This document shows, in pieces, positions 22,517 to 33,540 of a DNA stretch of 64,000 bases. Numbering within the stretch: position 1 is the first letter of the stretch; each line of letters starts with the position of its first letter. Below the pieces are notes generated by a model. That model ran no database searches, was not told where the DNA came from, and worked only from the letters and a program-made list of their open reading frames with translations. The position numbers and the translations under genes are program-made. This stretch comes from Calliopum simillimum (taxonomy: Eukaryota; Arthropoda; Insecta; Diptera; Lauxaniidae), in contig OX638368.1 in NCBI GenBank assembly GCA_951812925.1, positions 69,908,422-69,972,421 of the forward strand. The letters are read 5' to 3'.

Positions 22517-23010
22517 CAGTAAGCGTCAAAATAAAGTAAACACTTTGCTTTTAAATTTTCAAAATCTAATCGCAACAAAGCAACTCACTTTAAATAAAAA
22601 GTAATAACGCACAACTCAGTAGTCGTTTATCGAGAGTTGAACTAAATATAAAGATTAAACAAAACCAAAACACAACCAGAAATAATTCATCAAAATTAAA
22701 AAATGACCGAATTTTACGCGTCAAAAAAAAGTAAACAGATATTAATAAAATTACAAAAACTAGCTTCATATTACAGTTTAATTTTTGATTTGTTTTCCTT
22801 TAGTCTTTAACATCACACTCAGTCTTCTAGGAATAGAATCGACCGGATTTTCCGTAATATCAGGAGAGATTTCGCTCCAATATTCCCTAAACACCTATTT
22901 TAGATTTTTCTTGATAGAAACGGTGCTTTATCTGATTTTCCTGTCAACTTTTTCTACAAATGTTCACTAGGGTTACGATCTTGGGACTGGTGGAGTAACC
23001 GAGGGTCTTA
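22517..23010 (-). pseudogene. Tc1-like transposon relic, 3' part of transposase
   Basis: The terminal sequence CAGTAAGCGTCAAAATAAAG, next to a TA, is typical of Tc1-like elements. On the minus strand, about 22,790-22,990 decodes with frameshifts to the C-terminal transposase region, including motifs such as SEHLWKKLT (after the third catalytic position) and WSEISPDI followed by VDSIPRRLSVMLKTKG. The 5' half, both first catalytic residues and the opposite inverted repeat are missing. Dead copy. Confidence 0.65.
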
Positions 23011-23639
23011 GGAGTGTGGCTGTTACGCGTGCGTCTTTATGAAATGACAAGTTCAAATTAAAAAAAAAAAAAAATAAAATTTCTATTACAATGCAATCAG
23101 GTATAAAGCGGCATGAAAAATGTCAAACTCTGGTTAGGCTACCCCATGGTCGTGCCGCTCCCTTATCTAACTTGACGCGCAATTATAGTAATCATGCCAT
23201 TTTGGTAGCTATAAAAAAATCAAACAAACTAAGCATTTCACTACTAAATCGGCAACTAATACAGCAATCCTGCGTCTTGATGTTATTTTTGTCACTTGGA
23301 GTGCATTTTTCCCTCCCTTCTAATGGCAAATCCGGCACTCATCATTCATGAATTGCCCCTAAACATAACATGTACTCTTCAGCATTTACCGCATCTGTCC
23401 TTCCTCAACATTCCTTTTAATAAAAAAAATTATTTTGCCATTTTTAATTATTTAAACCTTCAATCAAAAGTTTTTCTTCATTTTTTTTTTTTTATTTTTA
23501 GAAATTTTAATTTTGTTTTGTTTAAGTTTAATTTTACAAACTAAAAAAAAAACACTTAAGCACTAGTACCGGTACTCTAAGGATAAAGTTATAAATAGGT
23601 AGAAAAGTTAGTTATATGATTTAAATTAATATAATGATA
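23011..23639. other. No gene seen
   Basis: Mixed sequence. The plus-strand frames here are short and lack domain features. Confidence 0.4.
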
Positions 23640-23802
23640 TAATTAAAATGGTTTATGTTGACTATATGAAAATTATACTAATTTTACGAACTTTTAGTCA
23701 TTATTTGCAAGAATCTAAAATTCTATGCATTTTTCAACTTAGAAAATCATGACAATTAAGATTAGAGAAAAAAAAAACCACTAAGCATAGCTATGGTGAC
23801 AT

Positions 23803-23839
23803 ATGTTTCGGTTTCCGCCACTTAACCATTATCAGACCA
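23803..23839 (-). pseudogene. Hammerhead-like motif, mutated core
   Basis: GAAACATATGTC is intact, but the core reads CTGATAA instead of CTGATGA, so an essential G is lost. Confidence 0.55.
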
Positions 23840-23879
23840 ATTTATATTTTAACAATTGAAAATTTTTTTTTTTTTTTTT

Positions 23880-23964
23880 GTCAGAGGCCAGGATTGAACT
23901 ATGAACCTTCAAAGTCAATCTCTCTGCATAGCGCATTTATCAATGGACTGCGCTATGTACTCTC
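23880..23964 (-). repeat. tRNA-like (SINE-type) module
   Basis: Minus-strand TAGCGCAGTCCATTG resembles a pol III A box and GTTCAATCC a B box, about 55 bp apart as in tRNA. A cloverleaf is only partly formed, so this is a tRNA-derived promoter rather than a functional tRNA. Confidence 0.55.
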
Positions 23965-24289
23965 AAAAAAATTGGTAGCTTAAGTGCCTATATTCATGTA
24001 GTGAGATTTTTGTTCTCTTTCCACCTTGTCATGACTCCTGATGTTGTTTGGTAAGGTCCAACCATTGGTTGTGAAATCAATACCGGTTTGTCATGTGGCT
24101 ACTAGGGTTGCCAGTTGATCATGTATTGGCGTGTTTTCCATAATTAATTAAAATGGTTTATGTTGACTATATGAAAATTATACTAATTTTACGAACTTTT
24201 AGTCATCTAGAATCTAAAATTCTATGCATTTTTTCAAATTAGAAAATCATGACAATTAGGATTAGAGAAAAAAAAACACTAAACATGGC

Positions 24290-24341
24290 TATGGTGACAT
24301 ATGTTTCGGTTACCGCCACGTAATCATCATCAGACCAATTT
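24290..24341 (-). ncRNA. Hammerhead ribozyme-like motif, tRNA-like family
   Basis: The core CTGATGA, one extra T, a stem II of about six pairs and GAAA lie at 24,304-24,333. Then CATATGTC gives C-G around an ATAT loop and a GUC triplet. ACCA after the cut pairs with TGGT before the core as stem I. All required conserved positions are present. Confidence 0.62.
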
Positions 24342-24403
24342 ATGTTTTATTTAATTTATTTTAAATTAAATGAAATAACAATTGAATATTTTTTTTTTTT
24401 TTT

Positions 24404-24480
24404 GTCTGAGGGCGGAATTGAACCTTCGAAGTCAATCTTTCTACATAGCGCATTTATCAATGAACTGCGCTATGTACTCT
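24404..24480 (-). repeat. tRNA-like (SINE-type) module
   Basis: Second copy of the A-box/B-box module, slightly shortened near the B box. Confidence 0.5.
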
Positions 24481-24790
24481 CAGAAAAATTGGTAGCATAA
24501 GTGCCTATATTCATGTAGTGAGATTTTTGTTCTCTTAATTAAAATGGTTTATGTTGACTATATGAAAATTATACTAATTTTTAGAACTTTTAGCCATTAT
24601 TTTGAAGAATCTAACATTCTATGTATTTTTCAACTTAAAAAATCATAACAATTAGGATTAGAGTTAGTTTAGTGGTTTTTTCTTTAATCCTAATTGTCAT
24701 GATTTTCTAAGTTGAAAAATGCATAGAATTTTAAATTCTTGCAAATAATGACTAAAAGTTCGTAAAATAATCATAATGATATAATATAAT

Positions 24791-26231
24791 GAAGTAATAT
24801 AATGAATTAAAAAAATATGTGTTAAAATAAGGATACTTATGCAGCAGCAGGTGATTTGGCTAATGGGTAGCTGTTGAAAATTTATTGACTGCGGTTGTTG
24901 ACGTCACTGGCTGATGCTTTGGATGTTTTGTTTTGTTGCTGCCGGTGTTGAGTAATTTTTTGTGCAATTTTGATTTTGCCCAAATTTCATTTTTGTCACT
25001 TCTTTTCTTTTATTCATAATCTTTTACTGCTTTTTTTATATGCATATTTTTTATTTTGTATTTATTTCTTACTTTTGTGTTTTTCTTTCACATTTGTTCT
25101 TATTGTTTATGTTTTATCTTAGTTTTTTATTTTTGTCACATTTGAGTTTTTGCCACTGCTGGTTTTCTTTAAATCGTTTCTTTCCTGTCTATTTTTAAAT
25201 TTTCTCTTTTTTATTTGTTTTTACGTTTATCTCAATTTCTTTGCCACATTTGATTTAAATTAAGTCTTATGCGGTATAAATTGTTGCTCTTATTATTTTT
25301 TTTTTATGTTTAATTGTCACTATTTTTTTCTCAGCTGCTCCTTCTGTTTTCGTTCTTTGCTTCGCACCGACAGCAAAATTCAGTAATAGAACGAAGCGCA
25401 AAATTGTGAAATGTGCTAGGTGACGTCGTCGTTCTGAAATCGCCGCAAAATGGTACACGAACTGTTGCCATTGATTTTTCCTTGTTTTTTGGTTTTTTTT
25501 TTCTGGTATGTCGCCGCTATTTTCCGTTGGTAGTTGCGCTTATACATAGGGTGACCAGATATGAAATAAAAGAAAACAGTACATCATGAAAAAAAAAAAA
25601 AACAGTATAATTCAAAAAAAAAACAGTACACATTTTTTTATTCAATTCATAACTATTATACAAAACATTTTAATGAAAAACAAAATGTAGAAACAATATA
25701 AAAACACCTAAAACTATGAGAACATAACAAAAATTATTGCATTTTTTGCAAAAGGTACAACTCTGACATATTGTTTTCTTATGTGCTATTAATTTGTGTC
25801 CTTATGTGCCCCCTTAAATGTGGGTTTAGCACTTCTAAATATAAATGTGTTCTTTTAATTAAAACAAAAAAAAAGTGAAAGTCTAATAAAGCTCTCAAAA
25901 ACTTATTAGTATTTATCACTTTTTCGTATAAACTTCACAATTCTTTTTGTTTCCTCCACGGTTTTCAAGAAGTTATTGAATTCAATACAGTTAGATCCGT
26001 AATTAGTTTTTATAATCAGTTCACTTTCTAAATTTTTCAGTAAAAGCCTATTTCGTTCCTTTCTCCAATATGACTACATTAAACTGAATATTCTTTTAGA
26101 GGCAGCATTTGAATGAGGTATAGAAAAAATAAAATTGTACGTGTCGCCGACGTCCGAACCGAACCGTAATGCAACCGCACACAAAAATCATTTTTTTTCC
26201 TTATTTTTTCTTTCTCCCATTTCGTTGCAGA
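24791..26231. other. No gene recognised
   Basis: The T-rich part to 25,550 has no domain-bearing frame. TAGGGTGACCAGAT at about 25,549 resembles a hAT end but has no partner. The stretch 25,560-26,150 carries poly-A runs and short frames. A pyrimidine tract and TTTCGTTGCAG acceptor at 26,205-26,230 lead into the gag/protease-like relic. Confidence 0.4.
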
Positions 26232-27253
26232 ATGTCTTCTCCTTCACATTCAATTGTTGGAAATTTGTTGGAAGAGATGTGTTTGCAGACTGAGTCTGAG
26301 AATGCAGTGAGGAGTGCGGTCTTCCGGGTGATTCGTTACGATAGGTGTCGGCTGTGCTCGTCGGAGCATCGCCTTGCAGCAGGCCGGCAGTTCCTCGAAA
26401 ATAACTTCGAGGAGCGATTGCGTGCAGTTTTGCTTCACCGCTACTACTCCAATTGCCTTTCCTCGGGGCACTTGAAGAGGGACTGTGGGAGCACATCACA
26501 CCTTACTGCACTCTTATACCCGAGTGCGACCTCGCCAGTCTTCTTCCAAAAAGTCGCAAAAAAAGATCTGGCCGAAAAAATAAATTGCAGTGTGACCAGC
26601 AAACTTGTGCATACGCACCATCGGAGGAGAGGAGGTTTGATACCGGGCCTCGATCGTCCGGTAAAAGACCGCAGTCGTCAAGGCCACGTTCGACCTCGGC
26701 TAGGGCCCATTGTCCGAAACGGTCTTCTCCCTTTCTACCGTCCTTAATGACTACACAACGGCTAATGCCGTTGTTACCTACGGACATGGTGCGGATACTG
26801 GCCAACGGCCGTATAGTGACAGAGCGAGGGTTTATTGACTTGAGCTCACTAAAGACCTCTATTTCCAGGGCATTGGTAAGGAAGTGTCGTATACGAACCT
26901 CCCGTATGGATGGTAAAGATGTTTGTACGCTGCAGCTACGCGCAAGCTACGACAACAACAGGGTCAACGAGGTGATGGCTCGCGTTGATGCGGAACGCGA
27001 ACTCGTGACTTCTTCCCGCAGTATTGACGACCGTATTCGAGAGCCGTATACTAACTTAAAACTCGAAGATCCCGCATTTTACAAAATAGGGCCGGTCCAT
27101 ATCCGACGGGGGGTAGATATCTACCCAAAGATTATGCTGGCAGGCGCTGCCTCTCAGGTTCCGGGCAGACGCTGGTGCAAAACACTATCTTCGGATATGT
27201 TCTGTCAGGACCCAGTTCCTGGTAATCTTCCCCGAAGGTTAGCCGATAATTAG
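26232..27253 (+). pseudogene. Gag/protease-like retroelement relic (BEL/Pao type)
   Basis: The ATG follows a good splice acceptor (GTTGCAG). The first frame runs to about 26,520 and carries gag-like cysteine motifs (RCRLCSSEHRL, then YYSNCLSSGHLKRDC), with one expected cysteine pair lost. A frameshift near 26,520 moves coding to a second frame that continues to 27,253. It has a basic, serine-rich linker, then an aspartic-protease-like region (GFIDLSSLKTSISRALV) and a conserved tail (DIYPKIMLAGAASQVPG). This matches the order gag knuckle, linker, DUF1758-type protease of BEL/Pao elements. No RT, integrase or LTR follows. The stretch is clearly less AT-rich than its surroundings. It could be a young relic or a once-domesticated gene. 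The protease has Asp followed by Leu-Ser-Ser, so activity is doubtful. Confidence 0.6.
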
Positions 27254-27289
27254 CGATGAGATTGCTTTTGATCTTTTTTTCCTTCTTTT

Positions 27290-28076
27290 TATACCCTACA
27301 CCCAGGGTATATTCACTTTGTCCTTCCGTTTGTAACGCAGAGAAGGAAGCGTGGCAGATATAGAAAAGTATATATATTCTTGATCAGCGTCACCTCCTGA
27401 GCCGATATAGCCATGTCAGTCTGTCTGGCTGGCTGTACGTGGAAATATTTTTTACGGGAAAATAACAATGATAATTCAATAAAATTTGGTACGTTGGCTT
27501 TGTCGTAAAAGTTAGCTCGTGGGATAGAAAATGAGCGAAATCGGTGAACGGACACGCCTACCTCCCATACAAAAAATATATTCAAAATGCAACTTTCGTA
27601 GTATTTTACGACAATTCAACCAAAATACACTTAAATACCAAGAATTATTAGCGCAAGCTTTGAGCAAAAACTGGGTGAAATCGGCCAAGAGGGCGTGGCA
27701 CCTCCCATAAAAGCAAAAGCTTCAGAACGGTATACTGAAAGAGTTTTTTGGGATAATCCAACTAAATTTCATTCATATACTAAAGACTATAAATGCACGC
27801 TCTGAGCTAAAACTAAACGAACTCGGACAAGACAGCGTGGCACCTCCCTTATAAGCAAAAGCTTCAAAAAGCTATACTTAAAACGTTTTTTGAGATAATC
27901 CAACCGAATTTCACTCAGACACTAAGAACTATAAATGCACGCTCTGAGCAAAAACCGGGTGAACTCGGAAAGAAGGGCGTGGCACCTCCCATAAAAGCAA
28001 AATTTTCAAAATACTGCAGTGTAGGGTATTTAATGTTTGGCCAGGCCAAAGGTTACACCCTTACTAGTTTTTTTTT
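27290..28076. repeat. Interspersed GGCGTGGCACC repeat, short copy
   Basis: Reverse-complement relative of 5,265-6,945. The left end reads TACCCTACACCCAGGGTATA and the right end reads GGTTACACCCTTACTAGT. Three units of about 142 bp (cores near 27,691, 27,834 and 27,976) carry GCGTGGCACCTCCC. The AT-rich insert of the long copy is absent. Confidence 0.7.
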
Positions 28077-28800
28077 TCTATTTTCTCGTTTCAGGGTTTT
28101 TTGACGTTGCATTCCTGCAAAGCGGGCGGAATTTGGTATGGAAAAAGGGTTAAGAATAACTAACGATAACAAGACTATTATATTTTTAAGTGGGAGGTGC
28201 CACGCCCCTAAATGGAAATACTGGGAGCCGCCCACTTAAAAATATAATGGTGATATTAGTATCAACCCTATCTATGTACCAAATTTCATAAAAGTCGATG
28301 CATCGGTTTACGCGCGAGTGCGTTTTTTCCATTTAAGGGCATGGCACCGCCTACTTTTCAAAGAAAGAAAGTCCTATGTACTGTTCCTTCTCACAACCTT
28401 TCCAATAAAAAATCCATCGAATATGATGAGATTTAGGCATAGAAACATAAATTTCAGATTAATCAGACCTATCATTGTATCCATCGTAGATACGAATTTC
28501 GTGAGGTCTACGAAAAGGCTTTTATTGATTTCAACAAATTTCTAACGTAACTTCGAAATTCATGGAGTTTGAAGTACATCTTAAATAAAACTATGATATT
28601 TCTTCGGTAGTTGTATCTATACAATTTATAACATTTTTGTAGTCACCGTTGTCAATACCCATTTCGAAAAAAATTTCTACCACGCCCTAACTTCGTATGG
28701 AGGGTAGGCGTGTCCGTGAGCTAATTTTGTCTAGGTCTTTTATTTTATGAGCGTCGTTCATACAAACCCGTCCACTGTGGGATGGTGTAATCTACAAAAA
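28077..28800. repeat. Related GTGGGAGGTGCCACGCCCC repeat, diverged
   Basis: It contains GGAGGTGCCACGCCCC, GGCATGGCACCGCC and a segment at 28,670-28,735 (TACCACGCCC, GGAGGGTAGGCGTGTCCGT) matching 3,855-3,945 in reverse. No credible ORF. Confidence 0.5.
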
Positions 28801-28860
28801 CTGAACAAATTAATGTCAACTCAAAACGCTGCAAGAGTCTAAGAAAAAAATTTAATACAC

Positions 28861-28867
28861 TTTTATT
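28861..28867 (-). promoter_or_regulatory. Poly-A signal of the dispatched-like gene
   Basis: AATAAA on the minus strand lies about 20 bases beyond the stop codon. A second AAATAAA lies just before it. Confidence 0.6.
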
Positions 28868-28884
28868 AGGATTTATTTTAAATT

Positions 28885-30543
28885 TCAAGTAACTTCTGCA
28901 GGTAACTCCATTGCAATAACACTATTTGCAGACGGATTTTGATAATACTTTTGTTTGTTAGAAGTCGATTTATATTTTTTTACATCTTGGATTTTATCAA
29001 AAGGATATACAAATTCTAAGGGTAAATTATTTGAACAATCTAGTCCGGAAACAGTCCTGATTTGAGAATTCGATTTAAGTGAGTCAAGCTCATGTGATTC
29101 AGAATTGATGAATTCACCTACTCCTGAGGTGGAGAGCGTGAGTAATTGTTCTCCTGCAATAACCTGATTTTGCTTGCTGAAATTAACCAATATTAATATA
29201 TCATTTACTTTAAATGTGGTACTTGGAACTTACCGGTCATAGAATTTAGCTCTGTTATCCGCAGAGCGTTTATTCCTCGTAAACTTTAAGAAAGTGAATT
29301 GCATAAATCCATGCTGTGGTCCAATATTTTGAAGTAAGCTCATCAAAAAAAATGTAGCGTATATCCAACTAACACTAGTAACTACCACAAGAAAAATTCC
29401 TATTTGTATGTATGGAAGTACTTTGGAAAACAACATCACTGCTCCTGCAATTCCTGTTGTAAAAGCTGCCATAGCTGTTGGACCAATAATACGTGATAAA
29501 GAATAACGTGCAGCCGCTTCACGATCTCTTTCGGGTGACATGCTATAGTGTACGCTATAGTGAAGACTATAATCCACTGCCAATCCAATGGCTGTACTCA
29601 CAGCTACACTTTCCAGTACATTCAATTTCCAACCGAGCAGTATAAGCACCGCAACTGTCGTAAATATTGTAAATAACACTGATATAACAGCATAAAGAGA
29701 AATAAGAACATTCAGTGTCACCAAAAGCAGCACGCCTAAGCAAACTCCCATAGCTACAAGAATTGCGACGATCGTTCCTTTCGATAATGTATCTTGAACA
29801 TCGAAAAATTTTAGTTCACTTATAAACCATCCCCCACGCATTTCATCAGGAGCGTCTTTTAGTTGTTCATTGAACCAGTTTTCAACTATTTTTACAAAGT
29901 TCTTAATTTCATGATACGATGTTGAGAGTGAAACATTTGATTCGAACTCTATTACTAAAGCCTTTACTATTGGTGTAGAAATTGTAGTTGCATTAGGGTA
30001 CAATTGTTCTTTTAATCCAGATTTGATTTGGTGATTTTCTCTTAGTAAAGAAAATTTCGGTCCAGCGGCACTGGGTAAAAAGAATTCTCTAGGAGTCGCA
30101 TACAATGAAGATATACTTTGTGGTAAACATAGTTCGAACACCTGCGACTTATATGGAAATTTAGAAATGTCACAACATGGCGTTCGATCCGTCCCATCCA
30201 TGCTGTCAATGCACCTGGTAAATAATAAAAAAATAGAAAAGAAGGTACATACTATCATACTCAATTGCGTATAATTATATGACACTTACATACGATTCAT
30301 AAAAGAAACAAAATTTTCAATAAAGCAGTTAGGCAGCAATAAGCCTAGTGTCAACTGGTAAAATTGTTGTTCCTTCAATTTTTCACAAAAATTAAGTAAC
30401 CAGACTTGAGCAGCTTTTGTAGATATATTAAAATTATTGTCGTAGTGGAGGCTTCCATATGAATATGGATTAGAATAGTCACCATCATCTTGTGGTAGAA
30501 TTCCCCAAACAAATCTTAGCGGCAATTTAAAATTTTCGTAAGC
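28885..30543 (-). CDS. Dispatched-like transporter, last three exons
   Basis: Dispatched is the RND-type membrane protein that releases lipid-modified Hedgehog from signalling cells. Three exons join in frame: 30,543-30,290, 30,214-29,234 and 29,176-28,885. The introns are 75 and 57 bp with GT/AG ends. Together they give 508 codons and a stop, roughly the last 40% of the fly protein. Recognisable stretches include [15 protein letters not shown], a Cys-rich extracellular segment ([15 protein letters not shown]) and LYATPREFF. The second transmembrane bundle spans about residues 230-380 of this piece. Its [14 protein letters not shown] holds the GxxxD aspartate of the proton/sodium-relay helix, and GPQHGFMQF follows the last helix. 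The frame is intact. A phase-0 acceptor at 30,544 shows that upstream exons are expected, but none is seen to 64,000. They lie beyond the window across a repeat-filled intron, or are absent. Confidence 0.9.
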
Positions 30544-31276
30544 CTAAAAAATATAATTATATTGATTATTATCGCAAGTACGTTCGAAATCATTCTTGAG
30601 TTTAATAAATGTACATATGTTAACGTTAAACAACACCGTGTTCAGCTTAAAATCGTTCAAACTAAACTTAAGAACATAAACAAAAATTTATAATATTTGT
30701 ATAAAGGCCAATTGCCAATCAAGTGGAAATAAAAATACAAATTTATTTTTCCTTTTAAATATATTATTTTTCAAAGTTCACCTTATTTTCTCTAAAGCAA
30801 AGAAAATTTAGACTGAGGAGAAATCTAAACTCCATACTTCTATTTGACTTGAGGCCATTTTTTCAAATATGTACAACCATTTGCGATGTGATTGCATTGA
30901 ATTTCACATATTTAACTAAACAGGATCTCTTTAAAAAAATATCGACTCAGGAATAATACGACTTTAAAGATTCATTTACCTTGTTTATACGATGTTTTAA
31001 TTCGAACTTACTCGAACCATGTTATATGGAAACGTATGTATAAACGCTATCTCAATCCGTATCGAAATTTTTAAACGTGTCACCATAAATCGCCTTTTCA
31101 ATTCGAATTAAGCATTGCGGAACCATGTTAAGTGTCTTTATAAACACATGTGAACGGCAACACGGTTTGTAACAACTGTTTTATAAGAAAACAGGTTTGA
31201 CAAATGTCATTTAAAATTAATATTTTCAATTGAATTGAGCAATTTTTTTGAAACGTGATATAATTTGGTATAAATA
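30544..31276. other. Probable intron/intergenic DNA
   Basis: AT-rich sequence upstream of the first visible dispatched exon. No exon with a matching phase-0 donor was found. Palindromic TTCGAATT-type motifs occur but no repeat family was recognised. Confidence 0.4.
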
Positions 31277-31450
31277 ATGGAAAAATTAAAGAAAAAAGAT
31301 GTTTGGAACGACAAGGGATCTCACCAGATGCTTTGCATAATAAATGAAAAGTATATTATGCATTTAATGAACGGCAAAGTTAAACGGAATAAAGCCATAT
31401 ATGAAAATATTTTCATTGATTTGCAAAAAAAAGATATGATTGATTCTTAA
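31277..31450 (+). CDS. Small Myb/SANT-like ORF (57 aa)
   Basis: The ATG opens a 57-codon frame reading MEKLKKKDVWNDKGSHQMLC, then NEKYIMHLMNGKVKRNKAIYE and NIFIDLQKKD. The Trp start, spaced helices and KRNKAIYENI pattern resemble the N-terminal half of a Myb/SANT-like (or MADF) DNA-binding domain found in many insect transposon-derived and regulatory proteins. TAA ends it early, before the third helix would be complete. A splice donor could lie upstream of the stop, and an RTE-type retrotransposon is inserted 77 bp downstream, so the gene may be truncated. It is too short for a firm family call. Confidence 0.35.
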   Translation: MEKLKKKDVWNDKGSHQMLCIINEKYIMHLMNGKVKRNKAIYENIFIDLQKKDMIDS

Positions 31451-31526
31451 AACTTGTTGTCAAAGTGCAATCCTTTTTTTCCGCATTTGGTTCATTAAAT
31501 AAAATAACATATATTCAATTTCTTTA

Positions 31527-32088
31527 GAGGATATCAACTCAAGAATAGAAAAAGCAAAAGGCGCGTTTGCTCAACTGAACAAAATATGGTCTTCTTCCGT
31601 TATATCCACCAAAACGAAAATGCGCATTTTTGATTCGAATGTGAAATCGGTTTTGTTCAATGGGTGCGAAACATGGCTTGTTACTGAACAACTAACGAAC
31701 AAGCTGCAAGTATTGGTCAACAAATACTTAAGGCGTATACTAAAGATTTGGTGGCCTCGCACTATATCAAATGCCGAGCTACAACAACAATGCAATCAGA
31801 GGGCTATAGCAAACGAGGTCAAGCTGCGCAAATGGGGATGGATTGGTCACACTCTACGGAAACCACACAGCGAAGTTTGTCGCCAGGCTCTTGAGTGGAA
31901 TCCACAAGGCAGTAGAGCACGTGGTAGACCTAAAACCAACTGGAAAAGGTCGCTGGAAAAGGAAATCCAAGAATCGGGAAAGTCGTGGCAAGAGATCAAA
32001 GTCATCGCAAGGGATCGCGACGAATGGAGATGTTTCATATTGGCCCTATGCTCCTCCTAGGAGTTAAAGGAAAATACATACATACATA
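31527..32088 (+). pseudogene. 5'-truncated RTE-type non-LTR retrotransposon end
   Basis: The open frame (to about 32,060) encodes the C-terminal tail of a non-LTR reverse transcriptase protein: GCETWLVTEQLTNKLQVLVN, LRRILKIWWPRTISNAEL, KWGWIGHTLRK and RARGRPKTNWKRSLEKEI. This tail is typical of RTE-clade elements. The element ends in a CATA microsatellite tail instead of poly-A, also usual for that clade. A perfect 11-bp duplication CAATTTCTTTA flanks it (31,516-31,526 and 32,089-32,099), which proves insertion by target-primed reverse transcription. The 5' truncation removed the endonuclease and RT core, so this copy is inactive, but its frame is undamaged, which suggests a recent event. Confidence 0.8.
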
Positions 32089-32099
32089 CAATTTCTTTA

Positions 32100-33211
32100 T
32101 TTTCCATATTTACGATTTCACGAACTTCAAATTCTGACAGCTGATTTTGTAACACGCTATAAAGAGTATGTCAATCTGATACACTTCTTTTGATTGGTAT
32201 AAACGCTCACATTTTAAGCGTGCTACGTTGAAACGAGTTTATTTGATACCGTATTTCGTGTCGTATAAACAAGATAATTGTGGTGAAAAAAAAGTCTGGG
32301 AGCAATGACAATGAATAATTACGCACATCCGCGCGATTTAAGGCAAACAAATTTTTCTATAGGATTTTGATGGGAGATATCTCATTTTCTTCGCAGATTT
32401 ACGCTGATTTCAAATTCGAAAGAATTTTTAAAATTCCAATTTTTTTTCTAAATCGAATTAAGTGATTTTTTAGAACAAAATTTTTGACCATTTTTTTTAA
32501 AGACCAAAAAAAAGTTATAACCTTTTGAAAATGAGAGTGTTTTTGTTGGTAGTTTGCACACTAAAATCTATAGATGCCAGGCAGGAAAAAATTTAAAATG
32601 AACTGTTGTGAACTGAAGAAAAGGTGTCAAATTCCTAGTACTTACTAAATAAGAAAAAAAGTTTTGAAAAAAGGTTCATCAAGGACTTTTTTTTTTTAAA
32701 TGATGGGAATGAAATGTACTTTTATCTCAACTTTTTATAAATCTGCGTTTTTGTTTATTTTTTTAAAGTTTTAATTTTATAAAACGCATGCATACATTTG
32801 CATCTAAGTTTTGCACCTGATAACGTTAGCATTTTGTTTGGGAAACCGGCAAAACTGTTCCGATTTTAATGATTTTTTTTTTTTTAAATGAGGGGAATGA
32901 TATATACTTTCATCTCAACTATTTAAAAATGTGCGTTTTTGTTGATTTATTTAAAATTTTAATAACATGAAATGCGAGCATATTTTTGCAAACGGCTATA
33001 GAGATTTTAACGAAATTTGGTATAATATTGTATACTAGTATAGCATATGTGCCCTTCTAGAGTAATTAAAAAAATTTGGCACTCGCATAAAAAGTCGTGG
33101 CCCCATGTAAAATTAATAAAAAAGAAAACATAACTTTTTTAAAATTATTGAAAACAACAACTAATAAAGATTTTTGAATTAACAGTTACTTGTGCGAGGG
33201 TTTTTTTTTGC
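32100..33211. other. No gene seen
   Basis: AT-rich sequence. Two diverged ~190-bp segments (32,690-32,790 and 32,870-32,960) share ATGA(T/G)GGGAATGA and TCAACT-TTT(A/T)TAAA(T/A)TGCGTTTTTGTT-like text. No protein or RNA motif. Confidence 0.4.
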
Positions 33212-33344
33212 AAATCTAAAAAATTATACTAATTTTAAGAACTTTTAGTCATTATTTGCAAGAATCTAAAATTCTATGCATTTTTCAACTTAGAAAATCA
33301 TGACAATTAGCATAAGAGAAAAAACTACTAAACATGACTATAGT

Positions 33345-33395
33345 GACATATGTATCGGTTACTGCACCGTAACCATCATCAGACCAATTTATGTT
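33345..33395 (-). pseudogene. Hammerhead-like motif, mutated GAAA
   Basis: CTGATGA and stem II (GGTTAC/GTAACC) are kept, but GAAA reads GATA, so activity is unlikely. Confidence 0.55.
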
Positions 33396-33453
33396 TTATT
33401 TAATTTATTTTAAATTAAATGAAATAACAATTGAAAAAGTTTTTGAACTTTTT

Positions 33454-33540
33454 TGTCTGAGGCCGGGATTGAACTAGGAACCTACGAAGTCAATCTCTCC
33501 AAATAGCGCATTTAACAATTGATTGCGCTATGTGCCCTCA
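33454..33540 (-). repeat. tRNA-like (SINE-type) module
   Basis: A-box-like and B-box-like (GTTCAATCC) segments on the minus strand, about tRNA spacing. The cloverleaf is incomplete. Confidence 0.55.

Larger units (their letters stand above)
23640..24790 (-). repeat. Cluster of tRNA-like + hammerhead repeat copies
   Basis: Three successive copies on the minus strand begin near 23,640, 24,140 and 24,535. Each has the tail AAAATGGTTTATGTTGACTA, then CTATGCATTTTTCAA-type sequence, a hammerhead-like motif and a tRNA-like module. The third is truncated and runs head-on into an inverted tail piece (24,665-24,780). The same family forms the inverted pair at 33.2-34.1 kb. Confidence 0.75.

Noticed and set aside
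23880..23964. Possible functional tRNA gene
   Set aside because: A- and B-box-like segments are present, but stems are incomplete and the module recurs inside a dispersed repeat, so it is better read as a SINE promoter.
25549..25562. TAGGGTGACCAGAT as a hAT end
   Set aside because: No matching inverted end or 8-bp duplication was found downstream.
26188..26805. Minus-strand ORFs of 73-103 codons
   Set aside because: Antisense shadows of the gag/protease-like relic with no domain features.
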